A stretch of 64,000 bases of DNA from Geojedonia sp051814705 (GTDB taxonomy: Bacteria; Bacteroidota; Bacteroidia; Flavobacteriales; Flavobacteriaceae). The DNA lies in assembly GCA_051814705.1 (NCBI GenBank), contig JBPWQW010000004.1, positions 372,001-436,000 on the forward strand, read 5' to 3'. Shown piece after piece: positions 18,374-27,250 of the stretch. Numbering within the stretch: position 1 is the first letter of the stretch; each line of letters begins with the position of its first letter. A program made the translations under genes and the position numbers. Under the pieces are notes generated by a model. The model was not told the origin of the DNA. It saw only the letters and a program-made list of their open reading frames with translations, and searched no databases.

Positions 18374-19702
18374 ATGCTATTTAAGTTTTTAAAATATTTG
18401 CAACCCACCCATTATTTCTCATTAGAAAGGAATACTAGGGGTAGTATCTTTCCTGTTGCAGAAGCCTTGCCAAGCGCTATTTTGGAGCAGCTACAAACAG
18501 ATGAAGGCTACCGTAGTGACCGAGCCAAACAGTACGATTTGTCTTGGCAAGCCCTACATAAAGGCTATATTGGTACGACTAAAACCTATTCCACTATTGA
18601 AGATTTACCTTTGGTGGATAATTATCGTTTCGCAAGAAAATATTTTCATCCGGTGTGGGTCTTTTATGTGCTAAGCATCCGATTGTTAAGTTTAAATAAT
18701 CCTTTTAAAGAGTGTAAAGCCTGGAGGAGCAGCAGACACACCAAGCGGCTGGATTATTTAAATAATCCAATACCCTACGAGTCCTGGGCGTCTTATGTCT
18801 CCCCACTTATTGCACAACAGCCTGTTGTTAGTGTTGTGATTCCTACACTAAACCGCTATACCTACTTAAATGATGTGTTAAAGGATTTGGAACAACAAGA
18901 TTATAAACATTTTGAGGTTATTGTAGTTGATCAATCGGAACCTTTTCAAGAGCATTTTTACAAAGCGTTTGATTTGAATATAAAAGTCCTATATCAAAAA
19001 GAGAAGGCCTTATGGCTGGCTCGAAATACCGCTATTAGATGCGCCACTGGTGAGATCCTTGCTTTTTCTGAAGACGATGTGCGGATTGCGCCCCATTGGA
19101 TTTCTTCCCATCTGAAATGCCTCGATTTTTTTGATGCCCACATATCGGCGGGTGTATTTTTCCCAGAAGGGAAAACGATTCCTAAAGAGCGCTCCTATTT
19201 TACGGTGGCATCGCAATTTGCTACAGGGAATGCCATGGTTTACAAATCTGTTTTCCATACCCTTGGATTATTTGATAGGCAATTTGAAAAGCAACGGATG
19301 GGCGATGGAGAGTTTGGGCTAAGAGCCTATTTGCAGGGATTAAAGAGTGTCTCCAACCCATACGCCAGTTGTATTGATGTAAAAGCGCGTGAAGGCGGCT
19401 TGCGGCAGATGGGCAGTTGGGATGCCTTTAGAACTTCAAATGTTTTAGCACCCCGACCCATACCCAGTGTGCTGTATTTTTTTAGGCGTTATTTTGGAAA
19501 TACCCAAGCCCGATGGGCGCTGTTGCGAACTGTACCCATGAGCATCATGCCCTACCGCTTTAAGGCCAACAAGGGTTTGCAAATACTTGGTATGGTGCTG
19601 TCTGTACTGATTTTGCCCCTAGTTGTCTTTCAAGTGTGTAAGTCCTGGCACTTGTCCAGTATCAAATTAAAACAAGGCCCCATAATAGAACCTTTATCCT
19701 GA
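18374..19702 (+). CDS. GT2-family glycosyltransferase
   Basis: A GT-A glycosyltransferase of about 442 residues. VVSVVIPTLNRYTYLNDVL marks the catalytic domain (about 150 onward in the longer reading frame), with VVDQSE, NTAIRCATGE and FSEDDVR as metal and donor motifs, and a hydrophobic C-terminal segment (LQILGMVLSVLILPLVVFQV) that may anchor it in the membrane. The frame is open from an ATG at 18329, but that start would overlap the previous gene by 41 bases; the ATG at 18374, five bases after that stop and beginning MLFKFLKYLQ, is preferred. The stop overlaps the next start (TGATG). Confidence 0.83.
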   Translation: MLFKFLKYLQPTHYFSLERNTRGSIFPVAEALPSAILEQLQTDEGYRSDRAKQYDLSWQALHKGYIGTTKTYSTIEDLPLVDNYRFARKYFHPVWVFYVLSIRLLSLNNPFKECKAWRSSRHTKRLDYLNNPIPYESWASYVSPLIAQQPVVSVVIPTLNRYTYLNDVLKDLEQQDYKHFEVIVVDQSEPFQEHFYKAFDLNIKVLYQKEKALWLARNTAIRCATGEILAFSEDDVRIAPHWISSHLKCLDFFDAHISAGVFFPEGKTIPKERSYFTVASQFATGNAMVYKSVFHTLGLFDRQFEKQRMGDGEFGLRAYLQGLKSVSNPYASCIDVKAREGGLRQMGSWDAFRTSNVLAPRPIPSVLYFFRRYFGNTQARWALLRTVPMSIMPYRFKANKGLQILGMVLSVLILPLVVFQVCKSWHLSSIKLKQGPIIEPLS

Positions 19703-20811
19703 TGCAGACCCCTCAATCCATACTTATCGTCAGCTCGGAATTTCCCCCACAACCTGGGGGGATCGGGAATCATGCCTATCATTTGGCGAAGCACTTGAGC
19801 CGTTTAGGGTTTACGGTGACCGTGGTTGCCGACCAGCGAAGTGGGGGGCGGGAAGATTTTGACTTTGACAACAGGTTGGACTTCGAGGTACAACGTATAC
19901 GCTTAGGCCGCTTTCGGTTTTTGATGTATGTGGAACGCATGCTAATCGTCTATAGAGGGATTAAACGGCAGCAATTGGTGATCGCCACGGGGAAGTTTCC
20001 GCTATGGCTGATTGGTGTTTACAGTGTGTTTTTTAAACGATCCTATTTGGCCGTGATCCACGGGAGCGAAGTGAATTTAAAACAAAACCTGTTGCGATTG
20101 ATGACCAACTTTGCGTTGAAACGCTTCGATCGGGTCATCGCCGTGTCCCGGTATACTCAGTCCTTAGTCGCGCATTTAGGTCTAAACGCAGTGACCGTCA
20201 TCCCCAATGCTATCGATCCGGACGATTGGGATGTGACCGCCTCAGCCCCTATGGATTTAAAAGGATGGCCCAAGCTGTTAACGGTTGGTCGATTAAGTGA
20301 ACGCAAGGGGCAGTTGGAGGTGATCAAGCACTTGCCCAAATTAATTGACGCCTATCCTGAGCTGCACTATCATGGTGTGGGCATCGCGACTGAAGCCCCT
20401 CGTTTTATGGCGCTTGCCGAATCCTTAGGTGTGGCCTCCCATGTTACGTTTCATGGCTCCAAGACTCAAGCCGAGTTAAAGACGTTTTATGAGACCTGTG
20501 ATGTGTTTGTGATGTTGAGCCGCCAGACCAAAAGCGGCGATGTGGAGGGCTTTGGTATTGCTATTTTGGAAGCCAATTATTTTGGTTTACCCGCCATTGG
20601 AGCTTTAGGTAGCGGCATTGCAGATGCTATTTTGGATGGGAACACTGGGCTGCTTATTCGTTATGACGATAGCGCAGCTTTTAAGCGTGCAGTACAGACG
20701 ATTTTGAAGGATAAGGATGGGTTTGAAACTAGAGCTAAGGCATGGGCATTGCAGCATGACTGGTCGCGTATTGTGAAGCGTTATGTTGAGGTTATTGAGC
20801 AATTGGGTTAA
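19702..20811 (+). CDS. GT4-family glycosyltransferase
   Basis: A 369-residue GT-B enzyme with SSEFPPQPGGIGNHAYHLA at the N-terminus (a glycine-rich acceptor loop common in GT4), AVIHGSEVNLK, LLTVGRLSERKGQLEVI, and GDVEGFGIAILEANYFGLPAIG with the E-x7-E pair. Its bases look somewhat more GC-rich than its neighbours by eye; I could not quantify this. It is the last gene before the dispersed-repeat array, and it ends only 4 bases before the first repeat copy. Confidence 0.88.
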   Translation: MQTPQSILIVSSEFPPQPGGIGNHAYHLAKHLSRLGFTVTVVADQRSGGREDFDFDNRLDFEVQRIRLGRFRFLMYVERMLIVYRGIKRQQLVIATGKFPLWLIGVYSVFFKRSYLAVIHGSEVNLKQNLLRLMTNFALKRFDRVIAVSRYTQSLVAHLGLNAVTVIPNAIDPDDWDVTASAPMDLKGWPKLLTVGRLSERKGQLEVIKHLPKLIDAYPELHYHGVGIATEAPRFMALAESLGVASHVTFHGSKTQAELKTFYETCDVFVMLSRQTKSGDVEGFGIAILEANYFGLPAIGALGSGIADAILDGNTGLLIRYDDSAAFKRAVQTILKDKDGFETRAKAWALQHDWSRIVKRYVEVIEQLG

Positions 20812-20815
20812 ACTG

Positions 20816-21409
20816 TACGACTGAAGCATCTTTGTTCTAGGGCGAGATTCTTCGCTTCGCTCCCACCAGAGGCGGGCAGGCTGAATGACAAAGGATTCTT
20901 CGCTTCGCTCTGAATGACAAAGGATTCTTCGCTGCGCTCCCACCAAAGGCGGGCAGGCTGAATGACAGGCAGATGTCATGCAGAAGGAGGTACGACTGAA
21001 GCATCTTTGTTCTTTTGGGTGAGATTCTTCGCTGCGCTCCCTCTAAAGGCGGGCAGGCTGAATGACAAAGGCAGGGAGGTACGACTGAAGCATCTTTGTT
21101 CTTAGGGGTGAGATTCTTCGCTTCGCTCTGAATGACAAAGGATTCTTCGCTGCGCTCCCTCTAAAGGCGGGCAGGCTGAATGACAGGCAGATGTCATGCA
21201 GAAGGAGGTACGACTGAAGCATCTTTGTTCTTTTGGGTGAGATTCTTCGCTTCGCTCCCACCAAAGGCGGGCAGGCTGAATGACAAAGGATTCTTCGCTG
21301 CGCTCCCTCTAAAGGCGGGCAGGCTGAATGACAAAGGGTTCTTCGCTGCGCTCCCACCAAAGGCGGGCAGGCTGAATGACAAAGGCAGGGAGGTACGACT
21401 GAAGCATCT
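20816..21409. repeat. dispersed-repeat array (TTCGCTGCGCTC / GGCGGGCAGGCTGAATGAC type)
   Basis: Composite array with five copies of a block beginning TACGACTGAAGCATCT (starts 20816, 20991, 21080, 21209, 21394). Between them are repeated units of GATTCTTCGCTGCGCTC or GATTCTTCGCTTCGCTC, sometimes followed by CCACCAAAGGCGGGCAGG, and then CTGAATGACAAAGG. Read on the minus strand this is the widely scattered family GTCATTCAGAGCGAAGCGAAGAATC, whose translation gives spurious HSERSEES-like peptides in many genomes. All copies point the same way. Open frames through it are artefacts. Confidence 0.92.
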
Positions 21410-21421
21410 AAAAAAACAGTA

Positions 21422-21727
21422 CTATAATTTATTGTTAAGAAATTCCCATTTAGGGTTAAAACAAGAAATCATAATGTCCTTTTTCTCTCTACTCCATCCT
21501 TTAATCTGCTTTTCTCTTTGAATAGCTAGATTAATGTCGGAGTAATGCTCAAAATATAGCAAGTAAAAACATTTGTATCTGGCAGTAAATGCTTTAGAGA
21601 ATGGCAATGGATTAGAATGAAAATGTAAACGTTGCTTTAATTCGTTTGTGACACCAGTATATAAAACGGTTTTGTTTTTGTTGGTAAGAATATAAATGTA
21701 ATAATTATGATCTCCTTTTAGTTTCAT
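21422..21727 (-). CDS. GIY-YIG-domain endonuclease-like protein
   Basis: A 101-residue single-domain protein of the short YhbQ/UPF0213-like GIY-YIG group. The YYIYIL...LYTGVTN motif (about residues 9-27) gives the GIY-YIG core, followed by an Arg (KQRLHFH) and a Glu (AIQREKQIKGW) in the expected catalytic places. Such proteins are nicking or structure-dependent nucleases; the partner UvrC domains are absent. The gene sits inside a dispersed-repeat array: the last left-hand copy ends 13 bases beyond its stop and repeats resume 20 bases before its start. It is opposite in strand to the surrounding glycan genes, so it is an insertion in the locus. Confidence 0.85.
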   Translation of the reverse strand: MKLKGDHNYYIYILTNKNKTVLYTGVTNELKQRLHFHSNPLPFSKAFTARYKCFYLLYFEHYSDINLAIQREKQIKGWSREKKDIMISCFNPKWEFLNNKL

Positions 21728-21746
21728 TTTTTAAATTTAATAAAAA

Positions 21747-21870
21747 GATTCTTCGCTGCGCTCTGAATGACAAGGGATTCTTCGCTGCGCTCTGAATGAC
21801 AAAAGATTCTTCGCTACGCTCCCACCAAAGGCGGGCAGGCTGAATGACAAAAGCGGGCGGGTTGAATGCT
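21747..21870. repeat. dispersed-repeat array, right-hand part
   Basis: Three further units of the family seen at 20816-21409 (GATTCTTCGCTGCGCTCTGAA, repeated, then one unit with the CCACCAAAGGCGGGCAGG insert), in the same orientation, ending in a decayed copy (GCGGGCGGGTTGAATG). Together with the left part it brackets the GIY-YIG gene. Confidence 0.9.
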
Positions 21871-21908
21871 AGGATAAGTTTATTTAGGTAAGGTTTAATT
21901 TATTTCAT

Positions 21909-21916
21909 TAGTTTTG
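21909..21916 (+). promoter_or_regulatory. candidate -7 promoter element TAGTTTTG
   Basis: A match to the Bacteroidota consensus TAnnTTTG, 56 bases before the GT4 start at 21973. It would let the second half of the glycan cluster be transcribed independently of the repeat array and the GIY-YIG gene. No convincing -33 element was found. Confidence 0.45.
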
Positions 21917-21972
21917 TTTGACTCAACAATGTAAGCCTAATTTAGCCCAAGAATACTTGACATGACCCTAAT

Positions 21973-23115
21973 ATGACCTTAGCGATTATCTCCCATACTG
22001 AACACTATACTGCCGATGATGGCACATTGGTGGGTTGGAGTCCTACGGTGAATGAAATCAATCACCTGCTCGACTTGTTTGATACGATTGTTCATGTAGC
22101 CATGCATCACGATGGCAAGCCCCCTTTGAGCACCATGGCTTACCGTTCAGATAAGATTCGTTTTGTTCCCATACCAACTGTAGGAGGTCTAGGGTTTTTT
22201 AACAAATGGCATAGTTTAATGCAGGCGCCTAGCATTATTAAAACCGTTGCCGAAGTTTTAAAAGAGGTAGATTATTTTCAATTGCGAACCCCTACGGGTA
22301 TCGGCGTATTCTTAATCCCGTACCTGACCCTGTTTGTTAAAAAAAAGGGCTGGTATAAATATGCTGGCAATTGGAACCAAAAACAGCCCCCCTTGGGGTA
22401 TAGATTACAACGCCTGATGCTCAAGTACCAATCCCGAAAAGTGACTATTAATGGCCATTGGGAGCAGCAGCCTAAACACTGTCTGACTTTTGAAAATCCC
22501 TGTTTGACCGAATCGGACTTGGTAGAAGGCTGGCGTGTGGCCCAAAAGAAGTCCATTACTGGGCCTTTGACTCTTTGTTTTGTTGGGCGTTTGGAAGTTG
22601 AAAAAGGGGTGGCTTGTATTCTGAACGCCCTGCAGGTTTTGTCGGAAGCGGAATTAAAACGCATAGCTACCGTTCATTTTGTAGGGGATGGTGCTGCCCT
22701 TGCCGATTTTAAAGCACAGGCTGCTAAAATTCCCATTCCCATCCATTTTCATGGAACTCTTTCCAGAGCAAAAGTCTTTGAAATTTATAGACAGTCGCAT
22801 AGCTTCTTGATGCCTACCACGGCTTCGGAAGGCTTTCCCAAAGTCTTGGCTGAAGCTATGGCTTTTGGCTGTATTCCCATTGTATCGGACCTGTCGTCCA
22901 TAGGGCAGTATATTCAACATGGAGAGCAGGGTCTATTATTGAATCCTGTAAATGTAGATACTTTGGTAAAACAATTGAGAACGCTATTGGACTTAGACCC
23001 CCTTGTTTATAGAAGAATGTTATCTTTACAAGTACACATCGTAAAAGGCTTTACTTTTGCACAATACCTTGACCAGATTTTAAATCAAATTTTAACTCCA
23101 CAGCCATGCGATTAA
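21973..23115 (+). CDS. GT4-family glycosyltransferase
   Basis: A 380-residue GT-B enzyme with LCFVGRLEVEKGVACILNAL, VHFVGDGAALADFKAQA, and PTTASEGFPKVLAEAMAFGC with the E-x7-E donor-binding pair. The N-terminal domain (AIISHTEHYTADDGTLVGWS) resembles the GT4 sub-group of polymerase-linked clusters. It is the first gene after the repeat array and overlaps the O-antigen polymerase gene by 10 bases. Confidence 0.86.
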   Translation: MTLAIISHTEHYTADDGTLVGWSPTVNEINHLLDLFDTIVHVAMHHDGKPPLSTMAYRSDKIRFVPIPTVGGLGFFNKWHSLMQAPSIIKTVAEVLKEVDYFQLRTPTGIGVFLIPYLTLFVKKKGWYKYAGNWNQKQPPLGYRLQRLMLKYQSRKVTINGHWEQQPKHCLTFENPCLTESDLVEGWRVAQKKSITGPLTLCFVGRLEVEKGVACILNALQVLSEAELKRIATVHFVGDGAALADFKAQAAKIPIPIHFHGTLSRAKVFEIYRQSHSFLMPTTASEGFPKVLAEAMAFGCIPIVSDLSSIGQYIQHGEQGLLLNPVNVDTLVKQLRTLLDLDPLVYRRMLSLQVHIVKGFTFAQYLDQILNQILTPQPCD

Positions 23116-24476
23116 AAGGTTTTGCAAATCAGGACCCTTATGTTAAGCAAGTGATATGGCATATTGGAATTGGGATGGCTCTGTATATATATGAGCCACT
23201 GTCTAAGCTCTATTTTATTATCGCCATGCTTTATTTTATCTGGTGGATCATAGCTGGCCCTAAAGCAGAGACTACAAAAGCGGTATTGATTGGTTGTGCT
23301 TACTTTACTGGTGCAGAGGTCTTGTTTCGAATGACGGGAGGTGGCCTTGCCTATGAAGGTTCAAAATATTTAGTGATCCTGTTTATGACCATGGGGATGT
23401 TTTACAAGGGTTTATCTGGAAAAGGCTATCCCTACTTTTTTTACCTGATTGCTTTGGTACCAGCCATTATAGTGGCCTCGGTCACCTTGAGTTTTGATGC
23501 CCATTTTAGGACCAATATTGCCTTTGTATTGAGTGGTCCCGTGTGCTTAGGGATTGCCGCTTTATTTTGTTATGATCGCAAAGTGAGTTATACTTTGATT
23601 CATGAGGTTATTAAGTATTTAGCCTTGACCAGTATTTCTACTACTGCTTATTTATTCCTGTATAACCCGAGTATCAAGGATACCTTATCAGGCACGGCTT
23701 CCAACCTTGAAGCATCTGGAGGCTTTGGGCCCAATCAAGTGGCCACCATTTTGGGATTGGGGATGTTTGCCCTTACAGTACGCTTGTTTTTAAAGTCTCC
23801 CACTTTATTTTTAAAGCTTATGAATCTCATTATTTTAGGGGCTATGACCTTTAGAGCCATCGTTACCTTTAGTCGTGGGGGTGTTATTGCTGCTGTTATT
23901 ATTGTCGCTGCCTTTTTAGCAATTTTGTATTTACGTTCCAATTTTCAACAAAAAGGAAATATTATCAGTTCTTTTCTATTATTTAGTATCGCCATTATTA
24001 TCACCTGGGTGATTAGTTCCAATCAAACCCAAGGTCTAATCGACAAACGCTATGCCAATGAAGACGCGCAAGGGCGTGAAAAAAAAGATATTTCTACGGG
24101 ACGTGTTGAGCTTTTTATGGAAGAAGTCGATGGGTTTTTAAGCAGCCCTTTTTTAGGCATTGGCGCGAGTCGGGTTAAAGACATCCGTGTTGAGGAAATT
24201 GGCCGAAACCTGCCTTCTCATAATGAAATTGGTCGGTTGCTCTCGGAACATGGGTTTTTAGGCATTATAATAATTATGATTTTAATTATAAAACCGTTGG
24301 CTTATAGAACAACCAATAAACGCAATCTCTTTTTTTATGCCTTTCTTTGTTTTTGGTTTGCGACCATCAACCATTCCGCGATGCGGATTGCCGCACCCTC
24401 GTTTATTTATGCTTTATGTTTATTAAATGTGACTTATGACAAGCCTGCTGTACATCGGAAATTACTTAAACAGTAA
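23106..24476 (+). CDS. O-antigen polymerase/ligase-like membrane protein (Wzy/WaaL family)
   Basis: A 456-residue protein with about 11 hydrophobic segments. The Wzy_C-type periplasmic loop is recognisable from TFSRGGVIAA through SSPFLGIGASR to LPSHNEIGRLLSEHGFLG; the conserved His in SHNE and the Arg residues in this loop act in glycan transfer in WaaL and Wzy relatives. It would polymerise repeat units on undecaprenyl pyrophosphate or ligate the chain at the periplasmic face of the inner membrane. Sequence alone does not separate polymerase from ligase. It overlaps its neighbours by 10 and 41 bases. Confidence 0.82.
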   Translation: MRLKGFANQDPYVKQVIWHIGIGMALYIYEPLSKLYFIIAMLYFIWWIIAGPKAETTKAVLIGCAYFTGAEVLFRMTGGGLAYEGSKYLVILFMTMGMFYKGLSGKGYPYFFYLIALVPAIIVASVTLSFDAHFRTNIAFVLSGPVCLGIAALFCYDRKVSYTLIHEVIKYLALTSISTTAYLFLYNPSIKDTLSGTASNLEASGGFGPNQVATILGLGMFALTVRLFLKSPTLFLKLMNLIILGAMTFRAIVTFSRGGVIAAVIIVAAFLAILYLRSNFQQKGNIISSFLLFSIAIIITWVISSNQTQGLIDKRYANEDAQGREKKDISTGRVELFMEEVDGFLSSPFLGIGASRVKDIRVEEIGRNLPSHNEIGRLLSEHGFLGIIIIMILIIKPLAYRTTNKRNLFFYAFLCFWFATINHSAMRIAAPSFIYALCLLNVTYDKPAVHRKLLKQ

Positions 24477-25464
24477 ACACAGCAATGTGTCTTCCATCCA
24501 CGTATTGGGTGCTTTACTAGAAGCTGAGGGCTATGTTGTGTATTACAGTTCCAAAAAAATCAATAAAGCCTTGCGTTTATTGGCCATGTTGTACAGCTGC
24601 TTTAAGTATCGAAACCGAGTGGGTATGGTTATCATTGACACCTATAGCACCCAAAATTTTTATTATGCTTTGTTGTGTAGCCAACTTTGTAGACTATTCG
24701 GGCTTCCCTACATCACCAACCTCAATGGGGGAAATTTACCCTATCGGTTACAAAACTACCCTAAATTAAGCCACATGCTTTTTGCCCATGCCGTGCATAA
24801 TGTGGCACCTTCTTTATATTTAAAGAACGCTTTTGAATTTCATGGCTATACCAACCTGGTCTACATCCCCAATACCATTGAACTCAACAAGTACCCTTTA
24901 AGTTCTAGGCCTTTTGATGTGCCTAAATTGTTATGGGTCCGTTCGTTTTCAAAACTGTATCATCCCGAATTGGCCGTACAGGTCCTTAAGGCTTTAATAC
25001 AGAAGGGCTATCCAGCCGAATTGTGTATGGTGGGACCTGATAGCGATGGGACTTTGCAGGATGTTCAGGAGCTTGCAAAATCTTTGAAGGTTGAGGTTCG
25101 TATTACGGGTAAACTCAGCAAAGCCAAATGGATCAAACTGTCCAAAGCTTATAATGTGTTTATCAATACCACTAATTTTGACAATGCCCCATTAAGCGTT
25201 ATTGAAGCTATGGCGTTGGGATTGCCCATCGTATCGACTAATGTAGGCGGGATGCCTTTTCTGATCAAAGATACCGAGCAGGGCCTGCTGGTGCCTCCTA
25301 ATAATGTGAAAGCCATGGTGGACGCCATTATACACCTTTTTAAGTTTCCAGAACAGCGAAAAACCATGATTTCCAATGCTAGAGCACATACGGCGCAATT
25401 TGATTGGCAGGAGGTCAAACCGCTTTGGAAAGCTGTATTAAATCAGAAATTTAAAACAGATTAA
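24436..25464 (+). CDS. GT4-family glycosyltransferase
   Basis: A 342-residue GT-B enzyme beginning MTSLLYIGNYL, with LNGGNLPYRL on the acceptor side, LLWVRSFSKLYHPELAVQVL opening the donor domain, and NTTNFDNAPLSVIEAMALGL with the nucleotide-sugar-binding Glu. The ATG at 24436 lies inside the preceding gene (41-base overlap), and the N-terminus aligns with the family from the first residues, so this start is kept. Confidence 0.86.
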   Translation: MTSLLYIGNYLNSKHSNVSSIHVLGALLEAEGYVVYYSSKKINKALRLLAMLYSCFKYRNRVGMVIIDTYSTQNFYYALLCSQLCRLFGLPYITNLNGGNLPYRLQNYPKLSHMLFAHAVHNVAPSLYLKNAFEFHGYTNLVYIPNTIELNKYPLSSRPFDVPKLLWVRSFSKLYHPELAVQVLKALIQKGYPAELCMVGPDSDGTLQDVQELAKSLKVEVRITGKLSKAKWIKLSKAYNVFINTTNFDNAPLSVIEAMALGLPIVSTNVGGMPFLIKDTEQGLLVPPNNVKAMVDAIIHLFKFPEQRKTMISNARAHTAQFDWQEVKPLWKAVLNQKFKTD

Positions 25465-25504
25465 CAATATCTTTTTTACATTTACCTGTTGATGTTACTT
25501 TGCT

Positions 25505-26899
25505 ATGACTAAAACTACAGGAATTCATTTTGAGGTCTCTGAACGCAAGATCCTTTTGCGCGTATTGGACATCATTTTTGCGCTATTAGGGATTTATGTG
25601 CTGGAACTATTTTTTAACTTTAATTACCTGGTCATCAATAGCGATCATGTTATAGACTTAGGTGTTTTTATCCTGTACCTGTCTGTTTTTGGTTCTATTT
25701 TTGAAATTTATGATCTACAAAAAGCCAGTAAAATTGATGTGACCTTTAGAAATATCGTTCTTACGGCATCCACTACAGTACTCTTTTATTTATTAACGCC
25801 CATTATCACCCCTTTTTTACCTGCCAATAGGTTACAGATTATCTATTTCTACATCGCTATTATTGTCGCTGTTTTTTTATGGCGCCTTGCTTATATCTCC
25901 TTGATCTCTTCGCCGCGATTTTTTAAAAAAGTGCTCTTGGTTGGTGAAGTTTCCAATATTGAGAGCATTATCAGGCCCCTTAACGAGGCGGATCCTAATT
26001 ATAAAATCATTGGCTTTATTAACTGTGAAAAGGAAAATGATGACCCCATTCGGTTTAAAGGCTTAAAAGAGTTTAAACCAGAGCAGTTGAAACAGGTTAT
26101 TTTAGACTATCAAATTTCAGAAATATTGGTGGCCAGTTATAATTCTGAGACCATTACCTCGGATATCTATCACGAACTTATTGGTCTATTAGAACGGGGT
26201 TTTATCATCAGAGAATACACCCAAGTGTATGAGGAGCTTACCAATAGAGTGCCCATACAGTTTGTCGGTAAAGATTTTTATAAATACTTTCCCTTTAGCC
26301 GCAGTAACCAAAACACGCTATATCAGTTTTTTCAAAGACTTTTTGATATTGTGTTTTCAGTTATAGGTCTGCTATTTGGTCTCGTCATTTCTCCCATCAT
26401 CCTCATTGGTAATTTGATCGCCAATAGAGGGCCACTTATTTATACCCAGGCACGCATTGGTATCAACAGTGAGCTGTTTCAAATTATTAAATTGCGAACC
26501 ATGATCCCCAGTAACGAGGAATCAGTACAAGATTGGGCACAAACAGACGCCATGCGCATCACGCCATTTGGCAATTTTTTGAGGCGTAGTAGGCTGGATG
26601 AAATTCCGCAATTTATCAACGTGCTAAAGGGTGATATGAGCATCATTGGGCCACGTCCCGAACGCCCCTATTTTGTGAACGAACTGTCCCGTGTCATTCC
26701 CTTTTATGAAACACGTCACATTATCAAACCCGGATTAACGGGTTGGGCTCAAGTGAATTACCGATACGGCTCATCGGTTGACGATAGCTTGTTGAAGTTA
26801 CAATACGATCTGTTTTATATTAAGCACCGAAGCCTATTTTTAGACATCAATATTTTAGTGAAGACCTTGAGTACGGTGTTGTATTATAGGGGGCAGTGA
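25505..26899 (+). CDS. undecaprenyl-phosphate sugar-1-phosphate transferase (WcaJ/WbaP type)
   Basis: A 464-residue polyprenyl glycosylphosphotransferase. There are four N-terminal membrane segments (about 15-130), a Rossmann-like CoA-binding-like domain (KVLLVGEVSNIESI onward), a re-entrant helix (LFDIVFSVIGLLFGLVISP) and the catalytic domain with KLRTMIP, RRSRLDEIPQ and SIIGPRPERPYFV. It transfers sugar-1-phosphate to undecaprenyl phosphate, the first committed step of repeat-unit assembly, so it initiates the glycan the other transferases extend. It closes the locus; the heptamer tract starts three bases after its stop. Confidence 0.9.
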   Translation: MTKTTGIHFEVSERKILLRVLDIIFALLGIYVLELFFNFNYLVINSDHVIDLGVFILYLSVFGSIFEIYDLQKASKIDVTFRNIVLTASTTVLFYLLTPIITPFLPANRLQIIYFYIAIIVAVFLWRLAYISLISSPRFFKKVLLVGEVSNIESIIRPLNEADPNYKIIGFINCEKENDDPIRFKGLKEFKPEQLKQVILDYQISEILVASYNSETITSDIYHELIGLLERGFIIREYTQVYEELTNRVPIQFVGKDFYKYFPFSRSNQNTLYQFFQRLFDIVFSVIGLLFGLVISPIILIGNLIANRGPLIYTQARIGINSELFQIIKLRTMIPSNEESVQDWAQTDAMRITPFGNFLRRSRLDEIPQFINVLKGDMSIIGPRPERPYFVNELSRVIPFYETRHIIKPGLTGWAQVNYRYGSSVDDSLLKLQYDLFYIKHRSLFLDINILVKTLSTVLYYRGQ

Positions 26900-26901
26900 G
26901 G

Positions 26902-27244
26902 ATTTGGGATTTGGGATTTGGGACGGAAGACTGATGACGGGTGACGGGTGACTGAAGACCGAAGACTGAAGACCGAAGACTGAAGACTGAAGACTGAAGA
27001 CTGAAGACTGAAGGCTGGTGACTGGTATTGGGATTAGTTATTAGTTATTAATTATTGGTTATTAAGGATTAGGGATTTTTGATTTACGAATTACGAATTA
27101 CGAATTACGATTCACGAATTCTCGATGACAGGTGTATGAAGGCAGATGTTTGAACACTGAAGACTGAAGACTGAAGACTGGTGACCGAAGACGGGTGACC
27201 GATGACTGAACACTGAAGACTGGTTACTGAAGACCGATGTATGG
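26902..27244. repeat. heptamer repeat tract (ATTTGGG, ACTGAAG, TAGTTAT, TTACGAA)
   Basis: Fills the entire gap between two convergent genes (stops at 26899 and 27251). Successive 7-bp runs are ATTTGGG x3, ACGGGTG/ACTGAAG/ACCGAAG (about 13 units), TAGTTAT/TAATTAT/TGGTTAT/TAAGGAT, TTACGAA x3, a non-repetitive 28-bp stretch (TGACAGGTGTATGAAGGCAG and on), then ACTGAAG/ACCGATG units again. The series from ACTGGTATTGGG to the second ACTGAAG run is the same composite unit that recurs three times at 31979-32552. Confidence 0.92.
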
Positions 27245-27250
27245 ATGGGT

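Noticed and set aside
20605..21521. Several overlapping frames with SERSEES- and GSAAKNPLSFSLPAF-like peptides
   Set aside because: These come from the dispersed-repeat array and the 3' end of a glycosyltransferase gene; this type of peptide is a known annotation artefact.
21422..21727. UvrC-like excinuclease subunit
   Set aside because: Only the short GIY-YIG domain is present; UvrC's other domains are missing.
20816..21909. Conserved boundaries of a genomic island around the repeat array
   Set aside because: No integrase, tRNA target or direct-repeat attachment site could be seen at either end.
27021..27244. Single uninterrupted heptamer phase through the whole 26902-27244 tract
   Set aside because: The ACTGAAG runs at the two ends are offset by 2 bp relative to each other, so the phase claim holds only within sub-tracts.
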